Below, in pieces: positions 52,881 through 62,697 of a DNA stretch of 64,000 nt. Source of the DNA: Fulvimonas soli (lineage in GTDB: Bacteria; Pseudomonadota; Gammaproteobacteria; Xanthomonadales; Rhodanobacteraceae); the NCBI RefSeq assembly GCF_003148905.1, contig NZ_QGHC01000007.1, positions 206,908 through 270,907 on the forward strand, given 5' to 3'. The stretch's first letter is position 1. Each line of letters opens with the position of its first letter. The position numbers were made by a program, and so were the translations under genes. The notes below the pieces were generated by a model. The model did no database searches and was not told the DNA's origin. It saw only the letters and a program-made list of their open reading frames with translations.

Positions 52881-53938
52881 GCGGCCGCCTCGCCGATGCG
52901 CGTGCGCAGCAGCAGCCACAGGAAGAACGGCCCGCCGAGCAGCGCGGTGAGCACGCCGATCGGCAGCTCCGCCGGCGCCACCGCCACGCGCGCCGCCGCG
53001 TCGGCGGCGATCACCAGCGCGCCGCCGGCCAGCGCCGAGGCCGGCAGCAGCAGGCGGTGGTCCGGCCCCCACAGCAGGCGCAGCACATGCGGCACCAGCA
53101 GGCCCACGAAGCCGATCACCCCGCACATCGCCACCGCCGCGCCGGTCGCCAGCGCCACCAGCGCGACCAGCCGGCGGCGCAGCCGCGCCGGGTCGAAGCC
53201 GAGCAGCGCCGCCTCGTGCTCGCCCAGCAGCAGCGCGTTGAGCGCGCGCGCCTGCCGCGGCAGCAGCAGCACCGGCAGCAGCATCGGCGGTGCCACCGCG
53301 GCCAGGCGCACCCAGTCGGTGCCGCCCAGGCTGCCCAGCGTCCAGAAGCTGAGGTCGCGCAGCTGGTGCTCGGTGGCGAGATAGGTGAGCAGGCCCACGC
53401 CGGCCATCACGACCGCGTTGACCGCCACGCCCGCCAGCAGCAGCGTGGCCATGCCCGGCCGCAGCCGGCCGATCAGGTAGACCAGCAGCGTGGCCGCCAG
53501 CCCGCCGCCGAAGGCGGCCAGCGCGACGCCGAACGAGCCGAGCAGGGCCGGCAGCGCGGCGAGCAGGCCGCCGCCGAGCACGATCATCCCGATCGCGCCC
53601 AGCGCCGCGCCGGCCGAGATGCCGACCAGCCCCGGCTCGACCAGCGGATTGCGGAACAGCCCCTGCATGGCGGCGCCGCTCGTCGCCAGCGCGGCGCCGA
53701 CCAGCGCGGCCATCAGCACGCGCGGCAGGCGCAGCATCAGCACCACCATGTCGTCGCCCTGCGCGGGCCGGCCGGCCAGCCAGCGGCCCAGCGCGCCGAG
53801 CACCTCGCCGGCGCCCAGGCGCAGCGCGCCGCAGCCCAGGCCCAGCAGCGCCGCCGCCAGCAGCAGCGCGGCGAGCCCGCCCAGCACGTAGGGGCTGCGC
53901 GCGCGCGTGCGCTCCCGCGGCAGCGCGATGCTGCTCAT
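52877..53938 (-). CDS. hmuU: Haem ABC transporter permease (FecCD family)
   Basis: This 353-residue permease has ten or so membrane helices of the BtuC/FecCD family, with the conserved LRLPRVLMAALVGAALATSGAAMQ, GLVGISAGAALGA and the cytoplasmic coupling loop GFVGLLVPHVLRLLWGPDHR. It forms the inner-membrane channel for haem delivered by HmuT. It overlaps both neighbours by four bases, so hmuTUV is translationally coupled. Confidence 0.95.
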   Translation of the reverse strand: MSSIALPRERTRARSPYVLGGLAALLLAAALLGLGCGALRLGAGEVLGALGRWLAGRPAQGDDMVVLMLRLPRVLMAALVGAALATSGAAMQGLFRNPLVEPGLVGISAGAALGAIGMIVLGGGLLAALPALLGSFGVALAAFGGGLAATLLVYLIGRLRPGMATLLLAGVAVNAVVMAGVGLLTYLATEHQLRDLSFWTLGSLGGTDWVRLAAVAPPMLLPVLLLPRQARALNALLLGEHEAALLGFDPARLRRRLVALVALATGAAVAMCGVIGFVGLLVPHVLRLLWGPDHRLLLPASALAGGALVIAADAAARVAVAPAELPIGVLTALLGGPFFLWLLLRTRIGEAAA

Positions 53939-55047
53939 GGCGCGGCGGCCGCCAGGGTGCGCTGCAGCGCGCGCTCCTGCGCCGCGTTGCGCGGACCGAA
54001 GCCGAGCAGCGCCTGGCCGTCGACGAACACGATGCGCCGCGCGCGCCCGGCCGGCGTCTGCGCCACGCCGGGCAGCCTGAGCACGCCGTCGACGCCGCCC
54101 AGCGCGTCGGCGCGCTCGCGCATCAGTACGATCGCGTCGGGCGCCAGCGCGACCAGCGCCTCGGCGGAGACCGGCTTGTAGCCCGCGTAGCCATGCACCG
54201 CATTGACGCCGCCGGCCAGCGCGATCGCCGCGTCCGCCGCGGTGTCGCGGCCGGCCGCCATCGGGCTGCCGGCACCGGCCGTCATCAGGAACGCCACGCG
54301 CGGATGCCGCGGCATCGCCGCCACGTCGCGCGCCAGCGCGGCGTACTCGCCTTCGAGCTGGCGCGCCAGCCGCTCGGCGGCGGCCGGCCGGCCGAGCAGC
54401 GCGCCGAGGCGGCGCAGCTTGGCCACCACGTCGGCCGGCGCGCGCGTCGGCGGCATCGTCTCGATGCGCACGCCGGCCTGGCGCAGCTGCGCGAGCGCCT
54501 GCGGCGGCCCGGCGTCGTGGGTGGCCAGCACCAGCGACGGGCGCAGCGACAGCACGCCCTCGGCGGCGAGCTGGCGCACGTAGCCCACGTCGGGCAGCTT
54601 GCGCGCCGCGTCGGGCCACTGGCTGGTGCTGTCCACGCCGACCAGCGCCGCGCCGGCGCCGAGCTCGTAGACGGCCTCGGTGATGTCGCCGCCCAGGGCG
54701 ACCACGCGCTGCGGCGGTGGCGCGGCGGTTTCGGCGGCGTGCAGCGCGGGCAGGCAGAGCAGTGCGAGGGTGGCAAGGAAAGCGTGAAGGCGGTGGCCGG
54801 CGCCACGCTTCGGCCGGACCCTCGCCCGCCCCGGATCAGGTCCGGGGCAGGCTCTGCCGGCACCCTCTCCCGCAGGGAGAGGGATTCCCTCCCCGACGCC
54901 GCGCGGGTTTTCTCCTCTCCCTCCCGGAACACGCGGATTTTTCCTCCTCCCTCCGGGAGGAGGTGCCCGAAGGGCGGATGAGGGTCCGGCCGAAGCGCGC
55001 ACCCCACGCCGCTCCCCCTTGCCAGAAACGATGGCTTCATCACGCAT
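53935..55047 (-). CDS. hmuT: Haem-binding periplasmic protein HmuT with a palindromic element inserted before its signal peptide
   Basis: The conserved part has a signal peptide (HAFLATLALLCLPALHA) and a class-III binding-protein fold (RVVALGGDITEAVYELGAG, VGVDSTSQWPDAARKLPDVG, LATHDAGPPQALAQLRQAG). The only in-frame starts upstream are the ATG at 55047 and a GTG at 55002. Between these and the signal peptide lies a 192-bp element with perfect 18-bp inverted ends (54806-54997). 192 is divisible by 3, so the frame stays open through it and encodes a Gly/Pro/Arg-rich insert. As written the protein has 370 residues with the hydrophobic segment about 85 residues from the start, which may weaken export. 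The ATG at 55047 lies beside the hemS stop, so it is plausibly the ancestral start. Confidence 0.8.
   Translation of the reverse strand: MRDEAIVSGKGERRGVRASAGPSSALRAPPPGGRRKNPRVPGGRGENPRGVGEGIPLPAGEGAGRACPGPDPGRARVRPKRGAGHRLHAFLATLALLCLPALHAAETAAPPPQRVVALGGDITEAVYELGAGAALVGVDSTSQWPDAARKLPDVGYVRQLAAEGVLSLRPSLVLATHDAGPPQALAQLRQAGVRIETMPPTRAPADVVAKLRRLGALLGRPAAAERLARQLEGEYAALARDVAAMPRHPRVAFLMTAGAGSPMAAGRDTAADAAIALAGGVNAVHGYAGYKPVSAEALVALAPDAIVLMRERADALGGVDGVLRLPGVAQTPAGRARRIVFVDGQALLGFGPRNAAQERALQRTLAAAAP
54806..54997. repeat. 192-bp MITE-like palindromic element inside hmuT
   Basis: Perfect 18-bp inverted ends CGCTTCGGCCGGACCCTC (54806-54823) and its complement (54980-54997) bound a GC-rich interior with hairpins such as CCCTCTCCCGCAGGGAGAGG and CTCCTCCCTCCGGGAGGAG. 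It has no coding capacity of its own. I infer a mobile or REP-type composite element inserted into the 5' end of hmuT in frame. Confidence 0.8.
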
Positions 55048-56125
55048 GCCCCGCCTCCTCCAGCCCGTCGGCCAGCGCGCGCCAGGCGTCCAGCTCCGGC
55101 GTGCCCGGCTTGCGCTGGCCGAACAGCTGCGCGATCTGGCCGCCGCGCGCGTCGTACAGCTCCAGCGAGGTCACCGCGCCGTCCGGCGTGAGCTTCTTCA
55201 CCACCCAGCTCTCGGCGACGTGGTCCTCGCGCAGGTGCAGGTTGAAGTCCGCGTCGAGCACGTTGAGCCACGGCCCCATCGTCTTGACGTTGCGCACCGG
55301 CCCGGTGTGGATCTGCACCACGCCGGGCGAGCCGACGAACACCATGACCGGCAGGCCGCTGCCCGCCGCGCTCTCCAGCACCGCGCGCACCGCGTCGTTG
55401 CGCACCGGCCGCGCGAACTCGCGCCCGGCCAGGCGCAGCGCCTGGGTGCGCGTCGTCTCGTGCCTCTTCAGCAGCGCGAAGAAGTCGTGCGGGTCGCGCA
55501 GCGCGCGCCAGCCCGCGCGCAGCGAGGCGACGTCCACCTGCGCGTCCTCGCGCAGGCGCGGCAGCGGCTCGGCCACCGCGCGCAGGTCCAGCAGCGGCGA
55601 CTGCACCGCGGCGGCGAAGCGCGAGATCAGCCGGCTCCACGCCGCGCGGTCGCCGTCCTCGGTGAGGTAGACCTTGTGCACGGCGCGGCCGTCACCGTCG
55701 AAGAACTGCAGGCTCTCCAGCTGGCGCCCGCGCGACTCCTCGCGCACCGCGAAGCCGAACACCCAGTGCCGGAGGAACAGCCGCAGGTCGATCGCCCCGT
55801 TGAGCACCATGCCCATCGCGCCGCCGATCTCGATGTTGCCGAACGCGCCCTTCTTCTCGTGCACGCAGCTGTCGTTGCGGGTGAGCGCCATCACCCGGCC
55901 CAGCGCGGGCAATGCCTGGACCAGCTCGGGCCACGGCCCGTCCAGGCGCGCCACGCCGTCGCCGCAGCGGCTGGCGACCAGCTCGCCCTCGCTCACGCCC
56001 AGCCGCTCGGCCAGGTCGCGCGCGCGCAGGCCGGGCTCGCGCTGGCGCAGCTGCTGCCAGGCTTCCTGCAGCTGCCGCGGCGGCATCGCGGGGGCCGGCT
56101 TCGTCGTCGGGGAAGGAATGGACAT
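55040..56125 (-). CDS. hemS: Haem-degrading/trafficking protein HemS family
   Basis: This 361-residue cytoplasmic protein is a tandem duplication typical of HemS/ChuS/ShuS: repeat one has LGRVMALTRNDSCVHEKKGAF and repeat two VFVGSPGVVQIHTGPVRNVK. These proteins bind imported haem and degrade it or pass it on. It is the second gene of the operon, 14 bp after the receptor, and its stop overlaps the start region of hmuT. The start at 56125 follows a reasonable GGAGG-like site. Confidence 0.93.
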   Translation of the reverse strand: MSIPSPTTKPAPAMPPRQLQEAWQQLRQREPGLRARDLAERLGVSEGELVASRCGDGVARLDGPWPELVQALPALGRVMALTRNDSCVHEKKGAFGNIEIGGAMGMVLNGAIDLRLFLRHWVFGFAVREESRGRQLESLQFFDGDGRAVHKVYLTEDGDRAAWSRLISRFAAAVQSPLLDLRAVAEPLPRLREDAQVDVASLRAGWRALRDPHDFFALLKRHETTRTQALRLAGREFARPVRNDAVRAVLESAAGSGLPVMVFVGSPGVVQIHTGPVRNVKTMGPWLNVLDADFNLHLREDHVAESWVVKKLTPDGAVTSLELYDARGGQIAQLFGQRKPGTPELDAWRALADGLEEAGHA

Positions 56126-56139
56126 GGCGAAGCCTCCGT

Positions 56140-58452
56140 TCAGAACGCGAGCCTGGCGGCCACGCTGAAGGCGCGGCCGGGCATGCTGAGGCGGTCGGCC
56201 GGCAGGCCGCCGGTGCCGGCGTCGTTGAGGCCGTTGCCGCTGACCAGGTTGCCCAGCACGCCACCGTTCAAGTTGCCCCAGTCCCAGTACTTGCGGTCGC
56301 CGAGGTTGCTCACGCCCGCGTACAGCTCCAGCTGCGCGAGGGGCGCGTAGTGCGCGTACAGGTCGAACGTGGCGTAGCCGCCGGGACGGAACGCGGACGG
56401 ATCGCCGAGCCGCGTGTGCCGGCGCACGCCGGTGCCGACCAGCTCCGCGCCCCAGTCCGTCGCGTCGTAGCTCACGCCCAGCACCAGCTTGGCCGGATCG
56501 ACGGTGTTGAGCGGGCTGTAGCCGTCATCGCCCGGCTCGACCAGGCGTCCGCTGGCGACCGCCGCGCTGCCGCGCAGCGACCAGCCGTCCAGCGCGTCGG
56601 CGAAATAGCCGAGGCGCAGCGCGCCGGCGGCTTCCGCGCCCTTGACGAAGGCGCGCCTGGCGTTCACTGCCTGGAACAGCAGGTTCATGCCGGGCGGCGC
56701 CTGGTACCAGGACGGGACCTGCCCGGTCGGCAACGCATAGCCCGACCAGATGAAGTCGCGGTAGCGGTTGTAGTAGCCGCCCACGCTGAACCAGCCGGCC
56801 TCGCCCTTGCCGCGCAGGCCCAGCTCCGCGCCCTGGCTGGTCTCCGCCTTCAGGCGGTCGTTGGGCAGGAAGGCGATGTTGAAGCCGGGGAACGGCTGCT
56901 CGTTCCACGCGCCGGCGATCTCGCCGTACAGCGGCGGACGGAAGCCCTGCGCGTAGTCGAGGTAGGCGCTCAGCATGTCGTCGAGGCGCCACACCAGGCC
57001 GAGCTTGGGCACGGCGCGGGTCCTCCGGTAGTCGTCGGGCGCGTAGCCGGGGTTGTAGGCGCTGTACAGCGCGTCGGCCTGCGGCTGGTAGGCGTAGCGC
57101 TCCACGCGCACCGCCGGGGTGAGGGTGAAGCGGCCGTCCGCCAGCGCGATCTCGTCCTGGCCGAAGGCGGCGTAGCGGTCGGTGTGGCTGGCCGGGATCA
57201 GGTGCAGCGGGTAGTTGCCCGGCAGGAAAGCGGTGCTGCTGCCCTGCGCGCCGGTGCGCAGGTTGACGCCGTAGCCGTCCACGCGCGACTGCGCCCAGGT
57301 GCGCGAGGCCTCCACGCCGTAGCTGATCGTCTGCGCGACGGCACCGCCCTCGCCGAGCTGCCGGACCGCCACCAGCTTGCCGCCGGCGACCTTCTCCTGC
57401 AGCGGCAGGTTGTCGTAGTAGCGCGCGATGGTGTCGCCGCGCACCAGGTTCTCGGTCTGCGTGGCGGTGCGCGTGCGGCTCTTCTGCCAGTAGGCGTGCC
57501 AGTCCAGCGTATCGGCCAGCGCGCCGTCCAGCTTCGGGAACCACTGGCCCACGCTGGCGCGCACGCGGGTGTCGGCGTCCTGCGAGTCGTAGTAGCCGGT
57601 GCCGGGGGCGAGCTGCGACAGGCCGTCGGTGCGCGTGCGCGTCCGCGCGCCGTCCAGCACCACGCGGTCGGTGCGGCCGCCGGCGGCGGTGTGCACGTAC
57701 TTGCCGAGGAAGCTGTCCTGCCGGTAGCTGAGCGGATCGGGCCGCGTGCGCGCCGCGCCGGTGCCGCCGACGTCGCCCTGGTTGGCGGTCTCGTGGCCCT
57801 CGCGGTGGCCGGCCTGGAACAGCAGGCCGTTGCGCGCGTCGCCGCCGGCCAGGGTGAGCGTGGAGGACAGGCTGCGGTCGCTGCCGTCGTACTGCTCCTT
57901 CAGCGCCAGGTAGGTGTCGCGGCCCTCGCGCAGGTAGTCGGCCGGGTCCTTGGTGGCCAGGCTCACCACGCCGCCCAGCGCGTCGGACGGGTACAGCGCC
58001 GAGGCGGGGCCGCGCACGATCTCCACCCGCTTGATGTCGTCCAGGTCGATGAAGTTGCGCCCGGCGCGGAAGCTGCCGCCGGCGACGTCGGCGCCGAACG
58101 CGGCCGGCAGGGTGACGCCGTCGACCTCGATGCGCGTGCGGTTGCCCGAGAGGCCGCGGATGTTGAAGCTGTCCAGCCCGAAGCGGCCGGCGGTGCCGAC
58201 CACCGACACGCCCGGCTCGTAGCGCACCAGGTCGCGGATGGTGAGCACCAGGTGGCGGTCCATCTGCACGCGGTCGATCACCGAGACGGTGCCGGCGGTA
58301 TTGAGCTGGATCGCGGGGCTGAGCGCGGTGACCTGCACGCGCGGCAGCTCGGTGGTGTTGTCCGCGGTCGCGGGGACGGCGGGTTCGGCGGCCAGGACGG
58401 GCAGCGCCAGGAGGGCGCCGAGCGCGGCGGCCAGCGGGGTGATGCGCAACAT
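56140..58452 (-). CDS. TonB-dependent haem/haemoglobin receptor
   Basis: This 770-residue receptor has a signal peptide (AAALGALLALPVLAAE), a plug (LVRYEPGVSVVGTAGRFG, FNIRGLSGNRTRIEVDGV, VEIVRGPASALYPSDALGGV) and a barrel ending in AARLAF. The plug pattern matches the haem/haemoglobin receptor group (HemR/HmuR-like). The lead gene of the operon, it is followed by hemS and hmuTUV, which fixes the substrate as haem. An AAGGA ribosome site precedes the ATG at 58452. A perfect inverted repeat of Fur-box type lies 126 bp upstream. Confidence 0.94.
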   Translation of the reverse strand: MLRITPLAAALGALLALPVLAAEPAVPATADNTTELPRVQVTALSPAIQLNTAGTVSVIDRVQMDRHLVLTIRDLVRYEPGVSVVGTAGRFGLDSFNIRGLSGNRTRIEVDGVTLPAAFGADVAGGSFRAGRNFIDLDDIKRVEIVRGPASALYPSDALGGVVSLATKDPADYLREGRDTYLALKEQYDGSDRSLSSTLTLAGGDARNGLLFQAGHREGHETANQGDVGGTGAARTRPDPLSYRQDSFLGKYVHTAAGGRTDRVVLDGARTRTRTDGLSQLAPGTGYYDSQDADTRVRASVGQWFPKLDGALADTLDWHAYWQKSRTRTATQTENLVRGDTIARYYDNLPLQEKVAGGKLVAVRQLGEGGAVAQTISYGVEASRTWAQSRVDGYGVNLRTGAQGSSTAFLPGNYPLHLIPASHTDRYAAFGQDEIALADGRFTLTPAVRVERYAYQPQADALYSAYNPGYAPDDYRRTRAVPKLGLVWRLDDMLSAYLDYAQGFRPPLYGEIAGAWNEQPFPGFNIAFLPNDRLKAETSQGAELGLRGKGEAGWFSVGGYYNRYRDFIWSGYALPTGQVPSWYQAPPGMNLLFQAVNARRAFVKGAEAAGALRLGYFADALDGWSLRGSAAVASGRLVEPGDDGYSPLNTVDPAKLVLGVSYDATDWGAELVGTGVRRHTRLGDPSAFRPGGYATFDLYAHYAPLAQLELYAGVSNLGDRKYWDWGNLNGGVLGNLVSGNGLNDAGTGGLPADRLSMPGRAFSVAARLAF

Positions 58453-58577
58453 GCGGGTGTCCTTTGCAAGCGGTGGGCACGGGGGCTTGCTGGCAAAGGA
58501 GGCGGAGAACTCGCGCCTGCGCTGGCGGGCCGTTTCGGTAGGTATGGGCGGTGCCGCGCGCGAGGCGGGCACGGGCT

Positions 58578-58600
58578 CAAATGAGAATTTATCTCATTTG
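58578..58600. promoter_or_regulatory. Fur box of the haem operon
   Basis: CAAATGAGA and TCTCATTTG form a perfect 9-bp inverted repeat around ATTTA. The core AATGAGAATTTATCTCATT resembles known Fur operators and stands out in GC-rich flanks. It should repress the haem operon when iron is plentiful. Confidence 0.82.
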
Positions 58601-58672
58601 CGCGAGGCAAGCCAAGTGTCGCCGCGCGGCGCCGCCGGCCGCCGACGCGGCAGGCCGCTCCTGGCCCTCGAT

Positions 58673-58790
58673 CGTCATTCCAGCGAAAGCTGGAATCCAG
58701 TCAGGTACTTCGTGCGCAAGCACGCAAAACCTGTTTCGCGTGCTGCGCACAACGTGATTTCACTGGATTCCAGCTTTCGCTGGAATGACG
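58673..58790. repeat. 118-bp element with perfect 29-bp inverted ends
   Basis: Arms at 58673-58701 and 58762-58790 are exact complements (core CATTCCAGCGAAAGCTGGAA). The interior contains a second, imperfect inverted repeat (GCGCAAGCACGC with GCGTGCTGCGC). This is a MITE-like repeat; the same core is common between genes in Xanthomonadales. The rest of 58453-58858 holds only the Fur box. Confidence 0.85.
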
Positions 58791-58858
58791 GCGGGGAAGC
58801 GATGAATGCCGGCGCGGGGCACGCGCGTCCGCGTCCGGGCAGCCCGCGCGACGCGCGC

Positions 58859-59944
<1,086 letters not shown>

Positions 59945-60076
59945 GCACGGATCTCCGGCCGCCCCGCCCGGGGCCGCCTGGTTGGATGGATGGGCCGCCA
60001 GGCCCGGAACGCGCCAGGGGGACCCTGCCTCGTGCGGCACGGCTGCACAAGCGCGGGCGTTCGGATATTCTCGGAC

Positions 60077-60088
60077 GAAAACGTTTGC
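60077..60088. promoter_or_regulatory. LacI-family-type operator between divergent sugar genes
   Basis: GAAAACGTTTGC contains the palindromic core AAACGTTT with the central CG typical of LacI-family operators, 37 bp before the beta-glucosidase ATG and 133 bp from the MalK-type start. No LacI gene is in the window. Confidence 0.5.
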
Positions 60089-60124
60089 AGCAAGCCGCAG
60101 CGCGGCATCGAAGGACGCTTGCCC

Positions 60125-61480
60125 ATGACCCGCCGCAGCTACCGCTTCCCCGACGGCTTCCTCTGGGGCGCTGCCACCTCCGCCTACCAGATCGAGGGCT
60201 CGCCGCTCGCCGACGGCGCCGGCCCCAGCATCTGGCAGCGCTTCGCGCACACGCCCGGGATGATGGCCAACGGCGACACCGGCGACGTGGCCTGCGACCA
60301 CTACCGCCGCTACCGCGACGACGTGCGGCTGATGCGGGCGCTGGGCCTGCAGAGCTACCGCTTCAGCATCAACTGGGCGCGCGTGCTGCCGGAGGGCACC
60401 GGGCGGGTGAACCCCAGGGGCCTGGACTTCTACTCGCGGCTGGTCGACGAATTGCTGGAGCACGGCATCGCGCCCAACGCCACGCTGTTCCACTGGGACC
60501 TGCCGGCCGCGCTGGACGACCGCGGCGGCTGGCTCAACCGCGACAGCGCGCACTGGTTCGCCGAGTACGCGCAGGTGATGTTCAGGGCGCTGGACGACCG
60601 CGTCACGCGCTGGACCACGCTCAACGAGCCGTGGGTGGTCACCGACGGCGGCTACCTGCACGGCGTGGTGGCGCCCGGCCACCGCAGCAAGTACGAGGCG
60701 CCGATCGCCGCGCACAACCTGATGCGCGCCAGCGGCGCCGGCATCCAGGCCTACCGTGCGCACGGCCGGCACCAGATCGGCGTGGTGTTCAACATCGAGC
60801 CGAAGTACCCGGCCAGCGACGGCGCGGAAGACCAGGCCGCCGCGCGCCGCGCGCACGCCTACATGAACCAGCAGTTCGCCGATCCGGCGCTGCTCGGCAG
60901 CTACCCGGAGGAGCTCAAGGAGATCTTCGGCGACGCCTGGCCGGACTTCCCCGCCGACGACTTCCGGCTCACGAAGCAGCCGGTCGACTTCGTCGGCATC
61001 AACTACTACACCCGCGCGGTGGTGCGGCACGATCCCGCGCAGTACCCGCTGCGCGCCGCGCCGGTGCGCCAGCCCAACCGCACCCACACCGAGACCGGCT
61101 GGGAGGTCTACGAGCAGGGGCTCACCGACACCCTGCTCTGGTTCAAGGACCGCTACGGCGACGTCCCGCTCTACGTCACCGAGAACGGCGCGGCCTTCTA
61201 CGACCCGCCGGTGGCCGAGGGCGAGGTGCTGGAGGACCCGCTGCGGGTGGACTACCTGCGCCGCCACCTCCGGGCGCTGCACCGCGCCATCGGGGCCGGC
61301 GTGGACGTGCGCGGCTACTACGCCTGGTCGCTGCTGGACAACCTGGAGTGGTCGCTGGGCTTCGCCAAGCGCTTCGGCCTCTACCACGTCGATTTCGCCA
61401 CCCAGAAGCGCACGCCCAAGGCCAGCGCGCGGCTCTACGCGCAGGTGATCGCCAGCCATGGCGCGGCGCTGGACGAATAG
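60125..61480 (+). CDS. GH1 beta-glucosidase
   Basis: This 451-residue glycoside hydrolase family 1 enzyme begins FPDGFLWGAATSAYQIEG. The acid/base glutamate is E168 in TTLNEPW and the nucleophile E353 in YVTENGAAFYD. It splits terminal beta-linked glucose from cello-oligosaccharides or aryl-glucosides. It has no signal peptide, so it acts in the cytoplasm on imported disaccharides. Glucokinase follows 45 bp downstream, giving a short path from cellobiose to glucose 6-phosphate. Confidence 0.96.
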   Translation: MTRRSYRFPDGFLWGAATSAYQIEGSPLADGAGPSIWQRFAHTPGMMANGDTGDVACDHYRRYRDDVRLMRALGLQSYRFSINWARVLPEGTGRVNPRGLDFYSRLVDELLEHGIAPNATLFHWDLPAALDDRGGWLNRDSAHWFAEYAQVMFRALDDRVTRWTTLNEPWVVTDGGYLHGVVAPGHRSKYEAPIAAHNLMRASGAGIQAYRAHGRHQIGVVFNIEPKYPASDGAEDQAAARRAHAYMNQQFADPALLGSYPEELKEIFGDAWPDFPADDFRLTKQPVDFVGINYYTRAVVRHDPAQYPLRAAPVRQPNRTHTETGWEVYEQGLTDTLLWFKDRYGDVPLYVTENGAAFYDPPVAEGEVLEDPLRVDYLRRHLRALHRAIGAGVDVRGYYAWSLLDNLEWSLGFAKRFGLYHVDFATQKRTPKASARLYAQVIASHGAALDE

Positions 61481-61525
61481 CCGCCGCTGCGGCAGGCTTG
61501 CAAGGCTACGATCCCGGAATTGTTC

Positions 61526-62545
61526 ATGAGCTCTTCCACCCCGGCCGCCCCGACCCTGCTCGCGGACCTCGGCGGCACCAACGTCCGCTTCGCCCTCGCC
61601 GATCCCTCGCTGGCCATGCCGCTGCGGCTGGACAGCGTGCGCCGCTACCGCGTGAAGGACTTCCCCTCGCTGGCCGGGACCATCCGCCAGTACTTCGCCG
61701 ACAGCGGCCTCTCCGCCAGGCGCGCGGTCATCGCCGCCGCCGGCCGCATCGCCGACGGCGAGACGGTGCAGATCACCAACAACCCGTGGGCGGTGTCCGC
61801 GCACGGGCTGCAGGCCGAGCTGGGGATGGAGCGGGTGCACTTGGTCAACGACTTCGCCGCGCAGGGCATGGCGGTGCCGCTGCTGGCCGCCGACCAGCTC
61901 ACCCCGGTGGGCCCGAAGCTGCTGCCGCAGCTCGGCCGCAAGCCGGCGCAGACCTTCGTGGTGGTGGGCCCGGGCACCGGGCTGGGCGTGGCCGGCCTGC
62001 TGCTGCGCGAGGGCCGCTGGACGGTGCTGGAGACCGAGGGCGGCCACGCCGGCTTCGCCGCGCACACCGCCGAGGACGTGGAGATCCTGCACCGGCTCAA
62101 CGCACGCTTCGGCCGTGTCTCCAACGAGCGCATGATCTGCGGCAACGGCCTGGTGAACCTGTACCTCGCGCTGGCCGACATCGCCGGCCAGCCGGCCGAG
62201 GAGTACACCCCCGAGGACATCACCGCGCGCGCGGTGGCGGGCAGCGACGCGCTGTGCGTGCGCACGGTGGAGACGCTGGCCGGCATCTTCGGCAGCGTGG
62301 CCGGCGACCTGGTGCTGAGCCTGGGCGGCTGGGACGGCGTCTACCTCACCGGCGGCGTGCTGCCGATCCTGTTGCCGTGGCTGCAGCACGGCGGCTTCCG
62401 CGAGCGCTTCGAGGCCAAGGGCCGCTTCCGCGAGACGATGGAGCAGGTGCCCACGGTGGCGGTGATGCACCCGGAGCCCGGCCTGCTCGGCGCGGCGGCG
62501 CTGGCCGTGCTCGACGCCGGCGCCACGCTGCTGCCGCCCGGCTGA
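61526..62545 (+). CDS. glk: Glucokinase (ROK-independent GlcK/Glk type)
   Basis: This 339-residue protein has the phosphate-binding motif LLADLGGTNVRFALAD, catalytic HLVNDFAAQGMA, VVGPGTGLGVAGLL, ETEGGHAGF and GGVLPILLPWL. It phosphorylates glucose using ATP and feeds glycolysis or the Entner-Doudoroff pathway. ATG 61526 is chosen; a TTG two codons earlier is also in frame. It is 45 bp after the beta-glucosidase stop and probably in the same operon. Confidence 0.94.
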   Translation: MSSSTPAAPTLLADLGGTNVRFALADPSLAMPLRLDSVRRYRVKDFPSLAGTIRQYFADSGLSARRAVIAAAGRIADGETVQITNNPWAVSAHGLQAELGMERVHLVNDFAAQGMAVPLLAADQLTPVGPKLLPQLGRKPAQTFVVVGPGTGLGVAGLLLREGRWTVLETEGGHAGFAAHTAEDVEILHRLNARFGRVSNERMICGNGLVNLYLALADIAGQPAEEYTPEDITARAVAGSDALCVRTVETLAGIFGSVAGDLVLSLGGWDGVYLTGGVLPILLPWLQHGGFRERFEAKGRFRETMEQVPTVAVMHPEPGLLGAAALAVLDAGATLLPPG

Positions 62546-62697
62546 TCGCGCGGCCCAGCCGATGCGCCGGCGCCGCGGGACGGCCAGCGTCCTTCGAAGG
62601 CGACATCCCGCGCGCATCGCGGCTTTAGAGCCCCGCGCTGCGCGGACCGCCGGCATGCGCGACACTAGGCCCCCTCCCCGCCGCCCGGATCGCCTTC

